From: Allokutzneria sp. A3M-2-11 16
Lineage (GTDB): Bacteria > Actinomycetota > Actinomycetes > Mycobacteriales > Pseudonocardiaceae
Direction: 5' to 3'
Assembly: GCF_024213555.1 (NCBI RefSeq)
Contig: NZ_JANAVO010000001.1
Coordinates: 2,232,001 to 2,296,000, forward strand
Length of the DNA: 64,000 nucleotides
Under the pieces are notes generated by a model, which saw nothing but the letters and a program-made list of their open reading frames with translations, was not told the origin of the DNA and did not search any database. The translations under genes and the position numbers were made by a program. Position 1 is the stretch's first letter, and each line of letters opens with the position of its first letter. Shown here one piece after another: positions 9,931 to 20,813 of this stretch.

Positions 9931-9960
9931 CGGAGGGGCGTCCGAAAGGGCGCCCCTCCG
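9931..9960 (+). terminator. terminator of the peptide ABC operon
   Basis: A perfect 10-bp stem (CGGAGGGGCG and its complement) with a 10-base loop begins 17 bases after the last stop of the ABC operon and is followed by TTCCATTCCT, a weak T-rich tail. Confidence 0.8.
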
Positions 9961-10077
9961 TTCCATTCCTACGAGAACTTCAGCGCTTTTTTAGCCCGGT
10001 TTGTGACCATCGCCCCAGTCCGGTGGGTGGCCCTGCCTCCACCCACACCCCTGCAACGGACGAAAGAGGGCTGAAAC

Positions 10078-10914
10078 ATGTCTGTCACCAAGCGTTCTGC
10101 CGTCGCTGTCGCCGCGCTGGTCGCGGTGCTCGGCTTCGGCGCGCTGGCCCCCGCCGGGGCCGACCCGATCGTCGGGAACCCCGACGCGCCCATCGGCGAC
10201 ACCGCGATGGGCTCGCAGATCGCCAAGCACGAAGGGCTCGCCCCCGACCGCGCCCGCAACCTCACCGACCCCGTTCCCACCGATCCGCAGATCATGGCTT
10301 CGGTGGCCGGTATCGACGTGAGCGGCCACCAGGGCAACGTGAACTGGCAGGCCCAGTGGAACGCGGGCAAGCGGTTCGCCTACGTCAAGGCCACCGAGGG
10401 CACCGGGTTCAAGAACCCGTACTTCGCCCAGCAGTACAACGGTTCCTACAACATCGGCATGATCCGCGGCTCGTACCACTTCGCGCTGCCGGACCGCTCA
10501 AGCGGAGCCGCCCAGGCCAACTACTTCGTGAACAACGGCGGTGGCTGGTCCCGGGACGGCAAGACCCTGCCCGGAGCGCTGGACATCGAGTACAACCCGT
10601 ACGGCGCGACCTGTTACGGCCTCGGCCAGCAGGCGATGGTCAACTGGATCGCGGACTTCAGCAACACCTACCGGGCCCGCACCGGCCGCTACCCGATGAT
10701 CTACACCAGCACCAGCTGGTGGTCGACGTGCACCGGTAACCGGGGCGACTTCAGCGGCACCAACCCGCTGTGGGTCGCGCGCTACGCGTCCTCCGTCGGC
10801 GCCCTGCCGCACCGGTGGGGCTTCTACACGATCTGGCAGTACTCGGAGACCCCGATCGACCAGAACACCTTCAACGGTGCGTACGACCGCCTGGTCGCGA
10901 TGGCCAACGGCTGA
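10078..10914 (+). CDS. secreted GH25 muramidase (lysozyme)
   Basis: A 278-residue secreted lysozyme of glycoside hydrolase family 25, which cleaves the MurNAc-GlcNAc bond of peptidoglycan. A Sec signal peptide (VAVAALVAVLGFGALAPAGA) runs to about residue 30. After a linker, the catalytic domain starts with GIDVSGHQGNVNW near residue 80. The expected acidic residues are visible in IDVSGHQ and LDIEYNPY, together with YVKATEGTGF, SYHFALP and TIWQYSE at the end of the barrel. No separate cell-wall-binding domain is present. AAAGAGGG lies upstream of the ATG, and it is followed by its own terminator, so it is probably a single-gene transcript. Confidence 0.93.
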   Translation: MSVTKRSAVAVAALVAVLGFGALAPAGADPIVGNPDAPIGDTAMGSQIAKHEGLAPDRARNLTDPVPTDPQIMASVAGIDVSGHQGNVNWQAQWNAGKRFAYVKATEGTGFKNPYFAQQYNGSYNIGMIRGSYHFALPDRSSGAAQANYFVNNGGGWSRDGKTLPGALDIEYNPYGATCYGLGQQAMVNWIADFSNTYRARTGRYPMIYTSTSWWSTCTGNRGDFSGTNPLWVARYASSVGALPHRWGFYTIWQYSETPIDQNTFNGAYDRLVAMANG

Positions 10915-10931
10915 TCTCCAGTTCGGTATCG

Positions 10932-10966
10932 GAACGGCCGCCGAGACCATCGGCGGCCGTTCTTTT
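10932..10966 (+). terminator. terminator of the GH25 lysozyme gene
   Basis: A perfect 13-bp stem (GAACGGCCGCCGA and complement) with a five-base loop, followed by TTTT. It lies 18 bases after the lysozyme stop and before the next GTG start, and is a textbook intrinsic terminator. Confidence 0.9.
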
Positions 10967-10980
10967 CGCATACTGGGAAC

Positions 10981-11628
10981 GTGCTGCTCCAAGAGGAACG
11001 CGAAGCCGTCGTCCGCATCTGCCGCCTCATGTCGGCGGAAGGGCTCGTGGTGGGCACCGCGGGCAACGTCAGCGTCCGCAAGGGCGAGCTGATCGCGATC
11101 ACGCCCAGCGGGTTGTCCTACGACGCGCTCACGCCCGAGCTGGTGTCCGTGTGCGAACTGGACGGCACACCGGTGGACTCGCCGCTCAAGCCCACCAGCG
11201 AGCTGCCGATGCACTCGGCCGCCTACCTCCAGTCCATGCCCGGCGCGGTCGTGCACACCCACTCCGTCGCCGCGACCGCGTTGTCGTGCCTGGTCGACGA
11301 GGTGCCGCCGGTGCACTACTACCTCGGTCTGTTCGGCGGGAGCGTGCGCGTGGCGCCTTACGCGCTCTACGGCAGCCCGGAGCTCGCGGAGAACATGTGC
11401 GTGGCGATGACCGACCGCACCGCGTGCCTGCTGGCCAACCACGGCGCCGTGGTCCTCGGCAACACCCTCGACGAGACCTACGAGCGCGCGAAGTACCTGG
11501 AATGGCTGTGCGAGGTGGCGTTGCGCGTGCAGTCGGTGGGCCTGCTACCGCGTGAGCTGGGGGAGGAGCGGATGGCCGAGGCGGTCGACCGGCTCGCGAC
11601 CTACGGCCAGAAGGCGCCGGAGCGGTAG
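10981..11628 (+). CDS. class II aldolase/adducin family protein
   Basis: A 215-residue zinc-dependent aldolase-fold protein close to L-fuculose-1-phosphate aldolase and related pentulose-phosphate aldolases. TAGNVSVRKGELIAITPSG holds the phosphate-binding Asn/Ser region near residue 27. TSELPMHSAAY carries the catalytic Glu and VVHTHSVAATAL the two zinc His; the third zinc His is in LLANHGAVV. All ligands are intact. The natural sugar phosphate cannot be told, and no sugar kinase is adjacent, though a gluconokinase lies 8 kb away. The GTG start follows the preceding terminator closely. Its 3' end overlaps the convergent DedA gene by 28 bases. Confidence 0.88.
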   Translation: MLLQEEREAVVRICRLMSAEGLVVGTAGNVSVRKGELIAITPSGLSYDALTPELVSVCELDGTPVDSPLKPTSELPMHSAAYLQSMPGAVVHTHSVAATALSCLVDEVPPVHYYLGLFGGSVRVAPYALYGSPELAENMCVAMTDRTACLLANHGAVVLGNTLDETYERAKYLEWLCEVALRVQSVGLLPRELGEERMAEAVDRLATYGQKAPER

Positions 11629-12212
11629 TCCGCCGCCCGCTGCTCGCGCGCGGCGTCCTTCGCCTGCGCACGCTTCACCGCGTACCCGATCGGCAGGCTG
11701 ACCAGCACCGTCATCCCGATCGACAGCGCGATCGCGACGAACGGCTCGGAGATCAGCTGGCCGCCGGTGTAGCCGATCAGCGTGGCGTAGGTGGACCAGA
11801 GCGCGGAGCCGATCGTGGCCACCGGCAGGAACCTCGGCATGCCCATCCGGAACGCGCCCGCGAGCACGGCGCCGACGATGCCGCCGCCGGGGATGAACCG
11901 CCCGGCGACCATCATCGGCTCGCCGCGGTTGTCCAGCTGCCTGCGCAGCCAGGCGAGCGCGGCCGCGGTGCGCGGCTTGGTCTCGAAGCGCTGGAGCGCG
12001 CGCATGCCCAGCCGGCTGCCGATCGTGTAGTTGAACAGGTCGGAGGCGAGGCAGCCCGCCGTCGCCACCAGGATGACCGTGACCAGGTGCACCTCGCCGT
12101 TCGCCGCGAGGACCGCGCAGCCGACGACGGCGGCCTCGGTCGGCAGCAGCGGCACCGCGGCGATGACGAACAGCAGCAGCAGCGCCAGCTCAGGGGCCTG
12201 GGCGAAGGTCAC
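11601..12212 (-). CDS. DedA family membrane protein
   Basis: A 203-residue DedA/SNARE-associated membrane protein, a family linked to lipid-carrier or phospholipid transport and membrane homeostasis. An N-terminal hydrophobic segment leads into VPLLPTEAAVVGCAVLAA. Next comes GCLASDLFNYTIGSRLG, the usual G-x-x-x-D-x-x-x-Y motif, and then GRFIPGGGIVGAVLAG, the conserved arginine-glycine-proline segment. Three further helices reach the C-terminus. The GTG start is the first in the frame and gives a typical length. It lies 52 bases downstream of the topoisomerase gene on the same strand and may be co-transcribed with it. Confidence 0.88.
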   Translation of the reverse strand: MTFAQAPELALLLLFVIAAVPLLPTEAAVVGCAVLAANGEVHLVTVILVATAGCLASDLFNYTIGSRLGMRALQRFETKPRTAAALAWLRRQLDNRGEPMMVAGRFIPGGGIVGAVLAGAFRMGMPRFLPVATIGSALWSTYATLIGYTGGQLISEPFVAIALSIGMTVLVSLPIGYAVKRAQAKDAAREQRAADYRSGAFWP

Positions 12213-12264
12213 GAGTCCGGTAACGCCTCACGTCGGCCGCGGGGCACCTGCCACGCGGACATCT

Positions 12265-13302
12265 TCAGCTCTTGCTCGGTGGATCCAGCTCCTTGCGAGC
12301 CCGGCGCAGCAGGGTCAGCACCGCGCGTTCCACTCTGTTCCTGGTGCCGGTCGCGGCGAGTTCCGCCGACCCGACTCGAAGCACTCTACTGCCCGTCGTG
12401 ATTCCGTGCTCGAAGGCATCGATCACATACGGGTCCACATAGGATTTACGACACACGGCGGGCGTGTTTCCGAGCTCTTCCGACACTTCCCGCATCGCCG
12501 CGGTCACAGCGCGTCGCCGACCGCGCTTCGATTCCGGTCGCAGCGTCGCTGCCAGCGCGATCGCCGCGAGAACAGTGCCATTCCAGGTTCTTACATCTTT
12601 CGCCGTGAATGGGCCTCCGGTGATTTCCCGGACGTAGTCGTTGATATCCGGGGAGCGCAGGTTGTGCCATCGCCGACCGTCCCAATAGGACAGCAGTTCC
12701 GGATTTCGATCACGGCGCCGGAGCAGTCCGCGAACGACCTCGCGCACCTGTGGATCTTCAATGGTCACCTCGCGGTCGAGGCCGCCCTTGGCGACGTAGC
12801 GCACCAGCACCCGGCCCCGGCGCAGCGTCACGTGCTCGCGCAGCAGCGTCGACAACCCGAAACTGCCGTTCTCCTTCGCGTACGCGTGCCCGCCGGAGCG
12901 GAACGCGCCCAGCTCCAACAGCCTCAGCGACGCCGAGAGCACGCGGTCCCGCCCGAGCCCCTTGCCGTCGAGGCGCTTCGCGATCTCCTCGCGCACCTTG
13001 GGCATGCACGCGCCGAGCTTGAGCACGCGGTCGAACTTCTCGGCGTCACGGCGCTCGGTCCACGACGGGTGGTAGAGGTACTGCTTGCGCCCGGCCTCGT
13101 CGACCCCGACGGCTTGGATGTGCCCGTTCGGCGCCGTGCAGATCCACACGTCCTGCCACGCGGGCGGGATCACGAGCTGCTTGATCCGCTCCAGGACCTC
13201 CGGGTCGTCAACGGGGCCGCGGGGGTCGAAGTACCGGAAGCCACGCCCGCATCGCCGCCTGGTCAGCCCAGGACCACTGGGATCACTCCGCCGCAGCCGC
13301 AC
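12265..13302 (-). CDS. type IB DNA topoisomerase
   Basis: A 345-residue bacterial (poxvirus-like) topoisomerase IB, which relaxes supercoils through a 3'-phosphotyrosine intermediate. The N-terminal domain has RYFDPRGPVDDPEVLERIKQL and IPPAWQDVWIC, then YHPSWTERRDAEKFDR. The catalytic domain shows RSGGHAYAKENGSFGLSTL (first Arg and Lys region), the KDVRTWNGT motif and, near the end, CRKSYVDPYVIDAF, whose YVDP tyrosine is the expected nucleophile. The 3' half, roughly below 12730, uses noticeably more A/T-ending codons than the 5' half. The start is GTG at 13302, just past the leuA terminator. Such genes are common in actinobacteria and are not essential there. Confidence 0.9.
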   Translation of the reverse strand: MRLRRSDPSGPGLTRRRCGRGFRYFDPRGPVDDPEVLERIKQLVIPPAWQDVWICTAPNGHIQAVGVDEAGRKQYLYHPSWTERRDAEKFDRVLKLGACMPKVREEIAKRLDGKGLGRDRVLSASLRLLELGAFRSGGHAYAKENGSFGLSTLLREHVTLRRGRVLVRYVAKGGLDREVTIEDPQVREVVRGLLRRRDRNPELLSYWDGRRWHNLRSPDINDYVREITGGPFTAKDVRTWNGTVLAAIALAATLRPESKRGRRRAVTAAMREVSEELGNTPAVCRKSYVDPYVIDAFEHGITTGSRVLRVGSAELAATGTRNRVERAVLTLLRRARKELDPPSKS

Positions 13303-13312
13303 TCCGGGGCAA

Positions 13313-13353
13313 TACCCACCGTTCGCGGACTCAATGCCCGCGAACGGTGGGTA
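13313..13353 (-). terminator. leuA terminator
   Basis: A perfect 16-bp stem (TACCCACCGTTCGCGG and its complement) with a nine-base loop starts five bases after the leuA stop and ends before the topoisomerase gene, which is read in the same direction. There is no clear T-tract. Confidence 0.8.
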
Positions 13354-13358
13354 CCGGC

Positions 13359-15600
<2,242 letters not shown>

Positions 15601-15682
15601 GGGCGTGGGTGGGGGAGGAGGTGGTGGGCTTGGGGGCGGGGTGACAGGGGTACCCGCGTGGGTGACAGCTGCTGAGGAAGGG

Positions 15683-15994
15683 ATGTCTTCCATGGTTGCC
15701 AGTGATCGCGTTCGCAGTGGTGGCTCCGTCGTCGCGTCGGTCGTCCGGGCGATCGGCACGGTGATCGCGCTCATCCTGCTGGCGCATGTGATCTTCGTTC
15801 TGGTCTCGGTGAACGAGGCCAACGCGCTCGTCCAGTTCGTCGCGAGTGCGGCGAGCGCGCTGGCGTTGTGGTTCGTGAACCTCTTCGCCACCGGCAACGC
15901 CACGATGGACCTGCTGCTGAACTACGGCTTGGCCATCGTGTTCTGGCTGGTGGTGACGGGAATCGTGGTCCGTTTGTTGCGCCGGACGGCCTGA
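15683..15994 (+). CDS. small membrane protein, unrecognised
   Basis: A 103-residue protein with two long hydrophobic stretches: VVRAIGTVIALILLAHVIFVLVSV and, after an Ala/Phe-rich amphipathic part (FVASAASALALWFVNLFA), LLLNYGLAIVFWLVVTGIVVRLL. It ends in basic RRTA. The arrangement resembles the short two-helix envelope proteins common in actinobacteria, but no family is recognised. The ATG at 15683 has GAGGAAGGG directly upstream; a second ATG three codons later is possible. It faces away from leuA across the repeat array and is followed convergently by the nitroreductase gene. Function unknown. Confidence 0.65.
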   Translation: MSSMVASDRVRSGGSVVASVVRAIGTVIALILLAHVIFVLVSVNEANALVQFVASAASALALWFVNLFATGNATMDLLLNYGLAIVFWLVVTGIVVRLLRRTA

Positions 15995-16035
15995 TGGCGA
16001 GCGTGCTCGCCCAGATTCTCTGCTGGGCGGGCACG

Positions 16036-16641
16036 CTAGAACGCTGGAGCTCCCCAGCCCGAGCCGAACACGAGCGACGACAACGGCTTGCGCTGCCGCG
16101 GTTTGGTGTCGCGGTCGATCAGTGACTGGTCCACGCCGGAACCGTCGCCGAAGTGCCCGATCGCTATGGCCACCAACGGTTCCATGCCCTCGGGAAGCTC
16201 GAAGACCGCCTTGGCGGCATCGGGGCTGAAGCCCGCCATCTGGTGTGCGACAAGCCCTTCGGCGACCGCTTGCAGCACGAGGTTCTGCGTCGCGAGGCCG
16301 AAGCCGTACTCGGCGTAGGGCATCGGCTCGCCCTCGTCGTCGCGGGTCACCGCGATCCCGAGCACCAGCGCGCCCGCTGCTCCCGCCCAGTTCTTGTTGC
16401 CGCGCGTCAGGGTCGCGTAGATCCGCTCGAACGTGTCGTCGCCGCGCCTGCCGACGAGGTACCGCGCGGGCTGGCTGTTGCCCCAGGACGCGGCCCACCG
16501 CGCGGCCTCGAACAGCGCGCGCAGCTGGTCCTCGGTGATCTCCGCCTTCGGGTCGAGCACGCGGGGGCTCCACCGGTCGCGGATCAGCTCGTGCAGGGGC
16601 GCGCTCGACTCCGCGGGCCGGTGCGCACTCAGTTCCGCCAC
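16036..16641 (-). CDS. nitroreductase family protein
   Basis: A 201-residue FMN-dependent nitroreductase-fold protein. The family N-terminus is readable as LIRDRWSPRVLDPKAEITEDQLRALFEAARWAASWGNSQP, with the FMN-contacting Arg and Ser/Asn positions. EYGFGLATQNLVLQAVAEGLVAHQMAGF is the conserved central helix, and RKPLSSLVF lies near the C-terminus. The physiological substrate (quinone, nitro compound or flavin) is unknown. The start is the GTG at 16641, preceded by GAGGGAG at good spacing; upstream codons in the frame have no support. A perfect 15-bp palindrome just upstream of the ribosome site suggests a dedicated repressor. Confidence 0.88.
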   Translation of the reverse strand: MAELSAHRPAESSAPLHELIRDRWSPRVLDPKAEITEDQLRALFEAARWAASWGNSQPARYLVGRRGDDTFERIYATLTRGNKNWAGAAGALVLGIAVTRDDEGEPMPYAEYGFGLATQNLVLQAVAEGLVAHQMAGFSPDAAKAVFELPEGMEPLVAIAIGHFGDGSGVDQSLIDRDTKPRQRKPLSSLVFGSGWGAPAF

Positions 16642-16651
16642 GTGTACTCCC

Positions 16652-16666
16652 TCACAAAGTTTGTGA
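16652..16666. promoter_or_regulatory. palindromic operator candidate for the nitroreductase gene
   Basis: TCACAAA-G-TTTGTGA is a perfect palindrome 11 bases upstream of the GTG of the nitroreductase gene, abutting its ribosome-binding site. Its position near the expected transcript start fits a repressor site, but no regulator gene is adjacent, so the binding protein is unknown. Confidence 0.5.
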
Positions 16667-16976
16667 ATAGCGTCACGGTCGCCGGGAACAGCCGTCACCG
16701 GGGACGCCGAAGATCCTCCACCGCGATCGCAGGCGGGCGAACGGATCTCCGCCCACCCTGGCCCGTTGCGGTGTGGTCTGCCACACGACGCGCCGGGGCG
16801 GACCGCGCGCGGCGTTCCGAGGTGCGAAAACACACTGGTGGACGGGGCGGCCGAGGTGAGTACCCTGGCCCGCAGACTGCGATGGCGCGGTCCAGGTACA
16901 GCCTGTGAGAAGGCCCGTCCGTCGCGCCCGCGCCAAGAGTGCGGGTACGGCCGGGCCGTCGTCCGGAGGAGGTTCG
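16667..16976. other. intergenic region upstream of lysC
   Basis: About 310 bases without a gene between the nitroreductase operator and lysC. It must hold the lysC promoter, but I could not place a convincing -10/-35 pair. Just before the lysC ribosome site is a 13-bp palindrome (ACGGCC-G-GGCCGT, 16947-16959). There is no lysine-riboswitch-like structure that I can recognise. Confidence 0.4.
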
Positions 16977-18242
16977 GTGGCGCTCGTCGTCCAGAAGTAC
17001 GGCGGATCCTCGCTGGAAAACGCTGAACGAATCAAACGAGTGGCCGAACGGATCGTCGAGACGCGCAAAGCGGGCAACGACGTGGTCGTCGCGGTCTCCG
17101 CGATGGGTGACACCACCGACGACCTGCTCGACCTCGCCAGCCAGGTGTCCCCGATCCCGCCGGACCGCGAGATGGACATGCTGCTCACCGCAGGCGAGCG
17201 CATCTCGATGTCGCTGCTGGCCATGGCGATCCACTCGCTGGGGGCCGAGGCCCGCTCCTACACCGGCTCGCAGGCCGGGGTGATCACCACCTCGGTGCAC
17301 GGCAAGGCGCGGATCATCGACGTCACGCCGAGCCGCATCCAGGAGTCGCTGGACGCGGGCGCGATCACCATCGTCGCCGGTTTCCAGGGCGTCAGCCAGG
17401 ACACCAAGGACATCACCACGCTCGGCCGCGGCGGCACCGACACCACCGCGGTGGCGCTGGCCGCAGCGCTGGGCGCCGACGTCTGCGAGATCTACACCGA
17501 CGTGGACGGCGTCTACAGCGCCGACCCGCGCATCGTGCCCAACGCCAAGAAGCTCGACAACATCACCTACGAGGAGATGTTGGAGATGGCCGCGTGCGGC
17601 GCGAAGGTGCTGATGCTGCGCTGCGTCGAGTACGGGCGCCGCAACAACGTCGCCATCCATGTCCGCTCGTCGTTCAACAACAAGCCCGGAACCATCGTGT
17701 CCGGGTCCATGGAGGACCTTCCCGTGGAACAGGCCATGATCACCGGCGTCGCGCACGACCGGTCGGAAGCCAAGATTACCGTCACCGGCGTGCCGGACCA
17801 CCCCGGCGTGGCCGCCCGGATCTTCCGGGTGATCGCCGAGTCCGAGCTGAACATCGACATGGTGGTGCAGAACATCTCCCAGGTCGCCACCGGCCGCACG
17901 GACCTGACCTTCACCCTGCCCAAGACCGACGCCGCGACCGCGGTCGCCGCGCTGGGGAAGGTGCGCGAGGAGATCGGCTTCGAGCAGGTCCTCTTCGACG
18001 AGCACGTCGGCAAGGTCTCGCTGATCGGCGCGGGCATGCGCTCGCACCCCGGTGTCACCGCGGTCTTCTGCGAGGCGCTGGCCGAGGCAGGGGTGAACAT
18101 CGAGATCATCTCCACCTCGGAGATCCGCATCTCGGTGGTCTGCCGCGACACCCAGCTCGACGACGCCGTGCGCGCGCTGCACGAGGCGTTCGACCTGGGC
18201 AGCTCCGAGGAAGCCGTCGTCTACGCCGGAACCGGGAGGTGA
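16977..18242 (+). CDS. lysC: aspartate kinase
   Basis: Aspartokinase (421 residues) phosphorylates aspartate, the entry to lysine, diaminopimelate, threonine and methionine synthesis. The kinase domain begins [19 protein letters not shown] (ATP-binding Lys and the K-Y-G-G-S motif), with [15 protein letters not shown] and [16 protein letters not shown]. Two C-terminal ACT domains (about residues 265-421, with [15 protein letters not shown] and [15 protein letters not shown]) bind the feedback effectors. The GTG at 16977 has GGAGGAGG four bases upstream. Actinobacterial aspartokinases often make a separate beta chain from an internal in-frame start; an ATG at 17709 ([13 protein letters not shown]) is placed for this. 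asd follows five bases after the stop. Confidence 0.96.
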   Translation: MALVVQKYGGSSLENAERIKRVAERIVETRKAGNDVVVAVSAMGDTTDDLLDLASQVSPIPPDREMDMLLTAGERISMSLLAMAIHSLGAEARSYTGSQAGVITTSVHGKARIIDVTPSRIQESLDAGAITIVAGFQGVSQDTKDITTLGRGGTDTTAVALAAALGADVCEIYTDVDGVYSADPRIVPNAKKLDNITYEEMLEMAACGAKVLMLRCVEYGRRNNVAIHVRSSFNNKPGTIVSGSMEDLPVEQAMITGVAHDRSEAKITVTGVPDHPGVAARIFRVIAESELNIDMVVQNISQVATGRTDLTFTLPKTDAATAVAALGKVREEIGFEQVLFDEHVGKVSLIGAGMRSHPGVTAVFCEALAEAGVNIEIISTSEIRISVVCRDTQLDDAVRALHEAFDLGSSEEAVVYAGTGR

Positions 18243-18247
18243 GCGCG

Positions 18248-19306
18248 ATGACCTCGCGTCCCACCCTCGCCCTCGTCGGCGCGACCGGCGCCGTCGGCAC
18301 CGTCATGATCGACATCATCAACGGCCGCGAGTCCGTGCCGTGGGGGGAGATCCGGCTGATCGCCTCCCCGCGCTCGGCGGGCAAGCGGATCACCGTCCGC
18401 GGTGAGTCCCTTGAGGTCATCGCCCTGTCCGCGGAGGCCTTCGACGGCGTCGACGTGGCCATGTTCGACGTGCCGGACGCGGTTTCCGCCGAGTGGGCGC
18501 CGATCGCCGCCGCGCGCGGTGCGGTCGCCGTGGACAACTCCGGCGCGTTCCGGATGGACGACGACGTGCCGCTGGTGGTGCCGGAGGTGAACGCCGCCCA
18601 GGTCGCCAACCGGCCGCGCGGCATCATCGCCAACCCCAACTGCACGACGCTGTCGATGATGGCCGCGCTCGGCGCGCTGCACCACACCTTCGGCCTGCGC
18701 GAACTGGTCGTCTCGTCCTACCAGGCCGCTTCCGGAGCCGGTCAGGACGGCATCGACCGCCTCTACGCCGAGGCCGCCGCGGTGGCGGGCAAGGGCGTCG
18801 GCAACCGCGCCGGCGACGTGCGCGAGGCCCTCGAAGCGGCAGGACTGTCCCCTTCGGACTCGCCGTTCCCGGCCCCGCTGGCGTTCAACGTGGTCCCGTG
18901 GGCGGGTTCGCTGCGCGACGGCGGCTGGTCCAGCGAGGAACTGAAGGTGCGCAACGAGTCCCGCAAGATCCTGGGCATCCCGGACCTGAAGGTCTCCGCC
19001 ACCTGCGTGCGCGTTCCCGTCGTCACCACGCACTCCCTCGCCGTGCACGCGGTCTTCGCCGAGGAGGTCACCGTCGAGCGCGCCCGGGAGATCTTCGCGG
19101 CTCAGCCCAGCATCCGGCTGGTCGACGACGCGGCCAACGGCGTGTTCCCCACGCCCGTGGACGTGGTCGGCGGCGACCCGACCTACGTCGGCCGCATCCG
19201 CCAGGCGCTGGACTTCCCGAACACGCTGGACTTCTTCGTGTGCGGGGACAACCTGCGCAAGGGCGCGGCGCTGAACACCTACGAGATCGCTGAGTCGCTG
19301 GCCTGA
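18248..19306 (+). CDS. asd: aspartate-semialdehyde dehydrogenase
   Basis: Asd (352 residues) reduces aspartyl phosphate to aspartate semialdehyde with NADPH, the step after aspartokinase. The N-terminal Rossmann motif is [32 protein letters not shown] is conserved family sequence, and [16 protein letters not shown] holds the catalytic Cys (N-C-T). The phosphate-binding region and general-base His come later, around [17 protein letters not shown]. Its ribosome site GGAGGTGAG lies in the end of lysC, so the two are co-translated from one message. Length and all key residues are normal. Confidence 0.96.
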   Translation: MTSRPTLALVGATGAVGTVMIDIINGRESVPWGEIRLIASPRSAGKRITVRGESLEVIALSAEAFDGVDVAMFDVPDAVSAEWAPIAAARGAVAVDNSGAFRMDDDVPLVVPEVNAAQVANRPRGIIANPNCTTLSMMAALGALHHTFGLRELVVSSYQAASGAGQDGIDRLYAEAAAVAGKGVGNRAGDVREALEAAGLSPSDSPFPAPLAFNVVPWAGSLRDGGWSSEELKVRNESRKILGIPDLKVSATCVRVPVVTTHSLAVHAVFAEEVTVERAREIFAAQPSIRLVDDAANGVFPTPVDVVGGDPTYVGRIRQALDFPNTLDFFVCGDNLRKGAALNTYEIAESLA

Positions 19307-19325
19307 GCCCTGGTATGAAGAACCC

Positions 19326-20813
19326 GTGACGACACGGGTAGTGCTCGGAGTCGACCTGGGCAGCACGGCGACGAAGGTGGTCGCCGCCGATGCCTCGGCC
19401 GTGGTCCACGTGCTCGCCGAGCGCGGTTATCCGATGCTCGGCGAGCACCCCGGCGAGGCCGTGCACGACCCGCGGCAGGTGCTCACCGCCGCGCTGGAGG
19501 CGTTGACCGAGTGCGTTGTCCACTGTGGACAGAGAGGGCTCGGCATCGCCGGGCTCTCGCTCACCGGCGCCATGCACACCCTGATGGCGCTGGACGCCGA
19601 CAACAACCCGCTCACCCATGCGCTGAGCTGGGCGGACAACCGGGCCGCCGAACAGGCCGCGCGCATCAAGGCCAGCCCGGCCGGGCCTGACCTGCATCGT
19701 GCGACGGGTACGCCGGTGCACCCGTTCGCCCCGTTGTCGAAGCTCGTGTGGTTCCACGAGAAGACCGACGTGCGGGCCGTGAAATGGTGCAGCCTCAAGG
19801 ACTTCGTGCTCCTGCACCTCACCGGGCGCCTTGCCACCGAGCACTCCTACTCGTCGGGCTCCGGCCTGATGAACATGCATACCCTCGACTGGCACCCGGA
19901 ATCGTTGCGGCTGGCCGGGATCACCGCCGACCAGCTGCCGGAGCTGTTGGCGCCCACCGATGTCCTGCCGCTGACGGCGCAGATCGACGGTCTGCCAACG
20001 GGTCTGCCCGTTGTCGCGGGCGGGGGAGACGGTCCGCTGGCCAACCTCGGCGTCGGCGCGGTGGTGCCGGGCATGGCCGCGCTGTCGCTGGGCACCAGCG
20101 GCGCGCTGCGCGTGGTCCGCGACCAGCCCGGTATCGACGAGCACTGCCGCGTGTTCTGCTATGCGATCGGCGACGGCCTGTGGGTGCTCGGCGGCGCGAT
20201 CAGCAACGGCGGCAGCGTGGCCACGTGGGCCGCGGAAACCTTCGGCACCAACGACATCGGCTCGCTGCTGGTCGAGGCGGAGAGCGTGCCACCCGGTGCG
20301 GGGGGCCTGCTCGCGCTGCCCTACCTCCTCGGCGAGCGCGCCCCGTGGTGGGACCCGGACCCGCGCGCGATGATCATCGGACTGCGCCGGGAACACGGCC
20401 GGGCGCAGATCATGCGCGCCCTGATCGAGGGCGTCGGCCAGCAGCTCGCCCTGGTTCGGGACGCCGTCGCCGCGACGGGAGCTCCGATCGACCGCGTCCG
20501 CGCAACCGGCGGGGCCTTCCGGTCACCGGTGTGGGCGGAGGTGATCTCCGCCTGCCTGGGCATCGAGCTGGAACTGGCCGAGGACAGCGAGGGATCGGGC
20601 CTCGGCGCGGCATTGCTCGGTTGGCGCGCGCTGGGCGAGCTGTCCTCGCTGCGCGCGGCGGCCGCCCTGATCGAGCCGGTCGGCGTCGTCCCCCTCGACC
20701 CGGTCAACGCGGCGCGTTCGGCTGCGGCGCGAGCGGTGGTCGAACGGGCCTACGAGGCGCTGCGCACGCTCTCCTCGGAGCTGACGGAAGCGGGTGAGGT
20801 GCGCGGGCGCTGA
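19326..20813 (+). CDS. FGGY-family carbohydrate kinase, gluconokinase type
   Basis: A 495-residue sugar kinase of the FGGY family. VLGVDLGSTATKVVAAD is the N-terminal phosphate-1 motif. GLSLTGAMHTLMALD, LTHALSWADNRAAEQA, and LLHLTGRLATEHSYSSGSGLMN match the gluconokinase branch, and the C-terminal domain has VPPGAGGLLALPYLLGERAPWW and RATGGAFRSPVW (adenosine site). Gluconate is the likeliest substrate, by resemblance only; no gluconate permease is adjacent. A GTG start lies 19 bases after asd. The 3' end overlaps the convergent MFS gene by 64 bases. Confidence 0.85.
   Translation: MTTRVVLGVDLGSTATKVVAADASAVVHVLAERGYPMLGEHPGEAVHDPRQVLTAALEALTECVVHCGQRGLGIAGLSLTGAMHTLMALDADNNPLTHALSWADNRAAEQAARIKASPAGPDLHRATGTPVHPFAPLSKLVWFHEKTDVRAVKWCSLKDFVLLHLTGRLATEHSYSSGSGLMNMHTLDWHPESLRLAGITADQLPELLAPTDVLPLTAQIDGLPTGLPVVAGGGDGPLANLGVGAVVPGMAALSLGTSGALRVVRDQPGIDEHCRVFCYAIGDGLWVLGGAISNGGSVATWAAETFGTNDIGSLLVEAESVPPGAGGLLALPYLLGERAPWWDPDPRAMIIGLRREHGRAQIMRALIEGVGQQLALVRDAVAATGAPIDRVRATGGAFRSPVWAEVISACLGIELELAEDSEGSGLGAALLGWRALGELSSLRAAAALIEPVGVVPLDPVNAARSAAARAVVERAYEALRTLSSELTEAGEVRGR

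Noticed and set aside
16667-16976. Lysine riboswitch before lysC
   Set aside because: No recognisable lysine-riboswitch core; the leader has only a short palindrome before the ribosome site.
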